From NCBI GenBank assembly GCA_937876395.1, contig CALEIM010000189.1, positions 1 to 24,975 of the forward strand: 24,975 nt of DNA, written 5' to 3'. Positions 22,187 through 24,975 of this stretch are shown here, piece after piece; the stretch's first letter is position 1; every line of letters starts with the position of its first letter. Both the position numbers and the translations under genes were made by a program. The stretch is from an uncultured Wenzhouxiangella sp. (GTDB lineage: Bacteria; Pseudomonadota; Gammaproteobacteria; Xanthomonadales; Wenzhouxiangellaceae). The notes under the pieces were generated by a model that had not been told where the DNA came from, did no database searches, and worked only from the letters and a program-made list of their open reading frames with translations.

Positions 22187-22552
22187 TTATTGAAGCATTC
22201 GGCTCAGCTGCTGCTGCAGCTCCGGATCGCTCTGGATTGCCATGGCGATCTGGTTGAAGGTCTGGACATCCAGGCCGGCACTTTCAACCGCAGCGGTCAT
22301 TTCGTCGTTGGCTTCCATCTGCAGTTCATGGGCTTTTTCCGGATCGTCGACGTCCTGCAGGCGGGTCGAGAAATCCTGCTGAATTTCAGAGATCTCGCCC
22401 TGCGCGTTGGCAAACTGCTGTAGCTGTTGATCGCTGACGTCAATTGTTTCGGCTGGAGGCTGCTGGGCCTGGTAGTCCTGGGCTGCTGCCGCGACGCCGA
22501 AGAGCAGGGCAACGGTCAGGGCAACCAGTTGGATTGAATTGCGAAGGCTCAT
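22187..22552 (-). CDS. DUF4168 exported protein
   Basis: A 121-residue secreted protein of unknown function. The signal peptide NSIQLVALTVALLFGVAAAA is followed by a Gln-rich helical domain (about 35-121): VSDQQLQQFANAQGEI, DPEKAHELQMEAND and FNQIAMAIQSDPELQQQL. This pattern fits DUF4168, which is helical and usually periplasmic. ATG 22552 has AGGAG 7 bases upstream on the minus strand. It has its own promoter candidate and terminator, so it is a single-gene unit. No partner can be named. Confidence 0.85.
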   Translation of the reverse strand: MSLRNSIQLVALTVALLFGVAAAAQDYQAQQPPAETIDVSDQQLQQFANAQGEISEIQQDFSTRLQDVDDPEKAHELQMEANDEMTAAVESAGLDVQTFNQIAMAIQSDPELQQQLSRMLQ

Positions 22553-22585
22553 GTTTCAACTCCTGTTGATGGTTTGGTTTGACTT

Positions 22586-22615
22586 GCAATAGGTGCCATG
22601 CACCTTGCGTGCCAA
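22586..22615 (-). promoter_or_regulatory. Candidate promoter with a spacer palindrome for the DUF4168 gene
   Basis: On the minus strand TTGGCA (22615-22610) matches five of six -35 bases, and TATTGC (22591-22586) is a weak -10 after 18 bases. The inverted repeat AGGTGC-CAT-GCACCT (22591-22605) fills most of the spacer, a good place for an operator. Confidence 0.35.
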
Positions 22616-22701
22616 TGCCGCAGTTTGCGCCTTATCAATGGTTTGCGAGGGGCTGAGCTGCAAGCTGCCTGATTTGATGTGTCATCCTGGCGCATGTGAC
22701 A

Positions 22702-24156
22702 ATGATGACCGCCATGCGTAGTTTGCGTCTCCAACTCGTTTTGCTGCTGATTCTTCCCCTGGCGCTGTTCGGGACGCTGGTGGTGTGGTTGACCTACGAG
22801 GTCGTCGAGTCGCTCGTCGAGCATCGTCTGCAAAAAGAAATCGAGCTGGTCGCGCGTGCCGTGCGGGTGCCGGTCGAACAGGCTTTACAGGACGGAGACC
22901 ACAATCAGATCAAGCAAACCCTGGATGCCGTGTTTGAAATCGGGCGAGTGTATGGTGCCTACGTCTACGATGCTGGCGGAAGACGCATTGCCGTCGCCGG
23001 GGAGGCGCGCCCCGGGCCGCGCGAGCAGATCGAAGCCATCGAACTGGTGCAGATTGGCGAGGAATTGGGCCGGTATGCCGAGCTGGCCGGTGAAGAGGTG
23101 TTTTCTTATTTTGTGCCGCTGACCGGAACGACGGGCCGCATTGAGGGACTGCTGCAGGTGGTACGTCTGGAAAGTGAAATCGCCCGGCGTCTGGAAGATG
23201 TGCGCGTGCGCAGCGGTCTGGCCTGGATGGCGGTGATGGGCGTGCTGCTGATCATCGTTGTCATCGGCCACCGGCTTGCTGTCGGCCGCCATGTCGAGCA
23301 TCTGGTTGAATCGATGGCACGCGTGGAATCCGGCGATCCCAGCCACCGAGCCAATATCGACGGCCCGACCGAGATTGCCGGCGTGGCCACGGCACTCAAC
23401 CAGATGCTTGACGGACTGGATCGCATGGGCGAGGAATTGTCCGCCCAGCGCCTTGAAGGGCGGCGAATGGAGCGCCAGATGCTGGCCCAGGAAAATCTTG
23501 CCAGGCTTGGCCGGTTTTCCTCCGGGGTGGCCCATGAGCTGGGTGCGCCTCTGACCGTCATTGACGGAGACACTCGCCGACTGCTGCGCGAGCCGTCGCT
23601 GTCGGCCGATGGCAGGCGCCGACTTGAGCGCATTCGCCGCCAGGTTATGCGCACTCGTGAACTGATCAGCCAGTTGATGGAGTTTGCCCGCAGCGAGCGC
23701 AGCACGCCCGGACCGGTCAATTTGAGCCGCCTGCTGCACCGCGTACTGGCCGCGGTACGCCCTGAATGCGAAAGCCGCGGAATTGAGCTGGAGGCAGGTG
23801 AAATTGAGCCGGGCCTGGAGGCCGTTGGCTGGCAAATCAGGCTCGAGCATGCGCTATTGAACCTGGTGCGTAATGCGGTTCAGGCTGCCAATAGCTGTGT
23901 CAGGGTCGAAATCCAGCGCGCTGGAAATGCTTGTCGGATCGTCGTCGAAGATGATGGCCCGGGGATCGCGCCGGAGCTGCGTGAACAGATCTTCGAACCC
24001 TTTCATACCGCCGGCAAGGGCCGTCATGGCACCGGGCTGGGACTGGCCATTGTGCAGGGCGTTGCTGAAGAACATGGCGCGCAGGTTGAGGCGGGAGAAA
24101 GCCAGACTCTCGGCGGCAGCCGGTTTGAACTGCTTGTTCCCGGAAACTCGCAATGA
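22702..24156 (+). CDS. Membrane sensor histidine kinase
   Basis: Two-component kinase of 484 residues from ATG 22702; ATG 22705 and 22714 are also possible, and no clear Shine-Dalgarno decides. TM1 lies at about 9-31, then a periplasmic sensing region of about 140 residues, TM2 at about 173-191, a HAMP domain (about 192-245), a short coiled coil, HisKA with the phospho-acceptor His278 in SSGVAHELGAPLTVI, and HATPase_c with NLVRNAVQAA (N box), VEDDGPGIAP (G1), PFHT (F box) and GTGLGLAIV (G2). The signal sensed is unknown. The stop overlaps the response-regulator start (ATGA), so the two form a coupled pair. Confidence 0.93.
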   Translation: MMTAMRSLRLQLVLLLILPLALFGTLVVWLTYEVVESLVEHRLQKEIELVARAVRVPVEQALQDGDHNQIKQTLDAVFEIGRVYGAYVYDAGGRRIAVAGEARPGPREQIEAIELVQIGEELGRYAELAGEEVFSYFVPLTGTTGRIEGLLQVVRLESEIARRLEDVRVRSGLAWMAVMGVLLIIVVIGHRLAVGRHVEHLVESMARVESGDPSHRANIDGPTEIAGVATALNQMLDGLDRMGEELSAQRLEGRRMERQMLAQENLARLGRFSSGVAHELGAPLTVIDGDTRRLLREPSLSADGRRRLERIRRQVMRTRELISQLMEFARSERSTPGPVNLSRLLHRVLAAVRPECESRGIELEAGEIEPGLEAVGWQIRLEHALLNLVRNAVQAANSCVRVEIQRAGNACRIVVEDDGPGIAPELREQIFEPFHTAGKGRHGTGLGLAIVQGVAEEHGAQVEAGESQTLGGSRFELLVPGNSQ

Positions 24157-24975
24157 GTGGCAAGGCACGCATTCTGATCGTGGAAGATGACCGCAGCCTC
24201 AATGATCTGCTGGTCGAGGAGCTTGAGGCGGAAGGCTGGGTGGTTGATGCCCAGCACAGTGCGGAGGCTGCGCTGAAGATCATCGACGAGTTCGAGCCTG
24301 ATCTGGTGGTCAGCGACCTGCAGCTTCCGGGCATGGACGGGCTGGCGCTGCTTGAAAAGCTGCGTACCCGCCATGCCGCGCCGGCGGTTTTGATGATCAG
24401 CGCTTATGGAACGATTGAGCGTGCCGTGACCGCGCTGAAGGCCGGGGCGGACAATTTTCTGACCAAGCCGCTGGATATGGATCACTTCGTGCTCAGCGTG
24501 CAACGTCTGGTCAGCAATCGTCGGGTGCATGAGGAGGTGCGCCGCTTTCGCGAATTACTCGGCACACCGGACTTTCATGGCATGCAGGGATCGAGCCGGG
24601 TCATGCGGGTTCTGTTTGATCGCATCCGCCAGATAGCGCGCGCCGGAGGTGCCGTTCTGGTGAGCGGCGAATCGGGCACGGGCAAGGAGCTGGTTGCGCG
24701 CGCCATTCATGCTGAAAGCGATCGGTCCAACCAACCTTTCCTGGCGGTCAACTGTGCGGGCATCCCATCGGAGCTGATGGAGTCGGAATTCTTTGGCCAC
24801 GACGAAGGTGCGTTTTCCGGCGCTGACAAGGCCCGATCCGGGCTGTTTCGCCAGGCAGACGGTGGCACGCTGTTTCTTGACGAGATCGGTGAGATGCCCC
24901 TGCCGCTGCAGGCCAAACTGCTGCGCGCGCTGCAGGATGGCCTTCGCCGCCTGCCTGGCGTAGCGCTCGTACTGG
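24153..24975 (+). CDS. Sigma-54 dependent response regulator, NtrC family (3' partial)
   Basis: The frame is open to the window end, with 274 residues visible. The receiver domain (1-120) has the acidic pocket EDD (11-13), the phospho-acceptor Asp55 in VVSDLQLPGMDG and Lys105 in LTKPLD. The AAA+ sigma-54 activation domain (about 140 onward) has Walker A GESGTGKE (172-179), the sigma-54 contact loop GAFSGA (219-224; Ser for the more usual Thr) and Walker B TLFLDEIGE. The C-terminal half of the AAA+ domain and the Fis-type DNA-binding domain lie outside. It starts at ATG 24153 inside the kinase stop. After LLRALQDG the last 12 residues do not fit the expected VR-x-VGG pattern. Target promoters would need IHF, whose alpha subunit is encoded here. 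Confidence 0.93.
   Translation, partial: MSGKARILIVEDDRSLNDLLVEELEAEGWVVDAQHSAEAALKIIDEFEPDLVVSDLQLPGMDGLALLEKLRTRHAAPAVLMISAYGTIERAVTALKAGADNFLTKPLDMDHFVLSVQRLVSNRRVHEEVRRFRELLGTPDFHGMQGSSRVMRVLFDRIRQIARAGGAVLVSGESGTGKELVARAIHAESDRSNQPFLAVNCAGIPSELMESEFFGHDEGAFSGADKARSGLFRQADGGTLFLDEIGEMPLPLQAKLLRALQDGLRRLPGVALVL

Overview
This is a high-GC (about 60%) gammaproteobacterial chromosomal window. Its core is the conserved gene order thrS-infC-rpmI-rplT-pheS-pheT-ihfA-merR-tRNA-Pro, flanked by clpA/infA and tRNA-Val, an order I recall from Pseudomonas and Xanthomonas-type genomes. FolE2, the PPPs of the secreted-protein cassette and a C-terminal FSDRFEG tail suggest a Xanthomonadales/Wenzhouxiangella-like lineage. 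That placement is an inference. No phage, insertion sequence, CRISPR array or rRNA was seen.

Region 1 (1-2484): the 3' part of clpA meets infA tail to tail, followed by tRNA-Val(GAC) with a plausible promoter. Region 2 (2485-10117): the translation operon encodes threonyl-tRNA synthetase, IF3 (with an AUC start codon missed by ATG/GTG/TTG gene calling), L35, L20, both PheRS subunits, IHF-alpha and a small MerR-type regulator. It ends with tRNA-Pro(GGG) and a clear intrinsic terminator. Region 3 (10118-14657): folE2 (zinc-independent GTP cyclohydrolase) converges on a minus-strand cell-envelope operon. That operon holds an MltD-like lytic transglycosylase with three LysM repeats, an M23-type peptidase and a CpcT/CpeT-like lipoprotein, each overlapping the next by 8-17 bases.

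Region 4 (14658-18360) is the accessory-looking part. An exported protein with a C-terminal S74 self-cleaving chaperone domain is coupled through ATGA to a small secreted protein. Two consecutive SAM-dependent methyltransferase genes follow, each carrying a long poly-C tract inside its coding sequence. The first (C10) is in frame. The second (C9) is frameshifted, and one extra C restores a full-length protein. This is the most interesting signal in the window: either a pair of phase-variable (ON/OFF) methyltransferases or a homopolymer sequencing error next to a genuine C10 tract. The second gene is also visibly poorer in GC than its surroundings.

Region 5 (18361-24975): rnr (RNase R with a short C-terminus), rlmB (23S rRNA 2'-O-methyltransferase) and a nucleoside deaminase lie on the plus strand. 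A DUF4168 secreted protein with its own terminator lies on the minus strand. The window ends with a two-component pair: a membrane histidine kinase coupled through ATGA to an NtrC-type sigma-54 activator that runs off the end.
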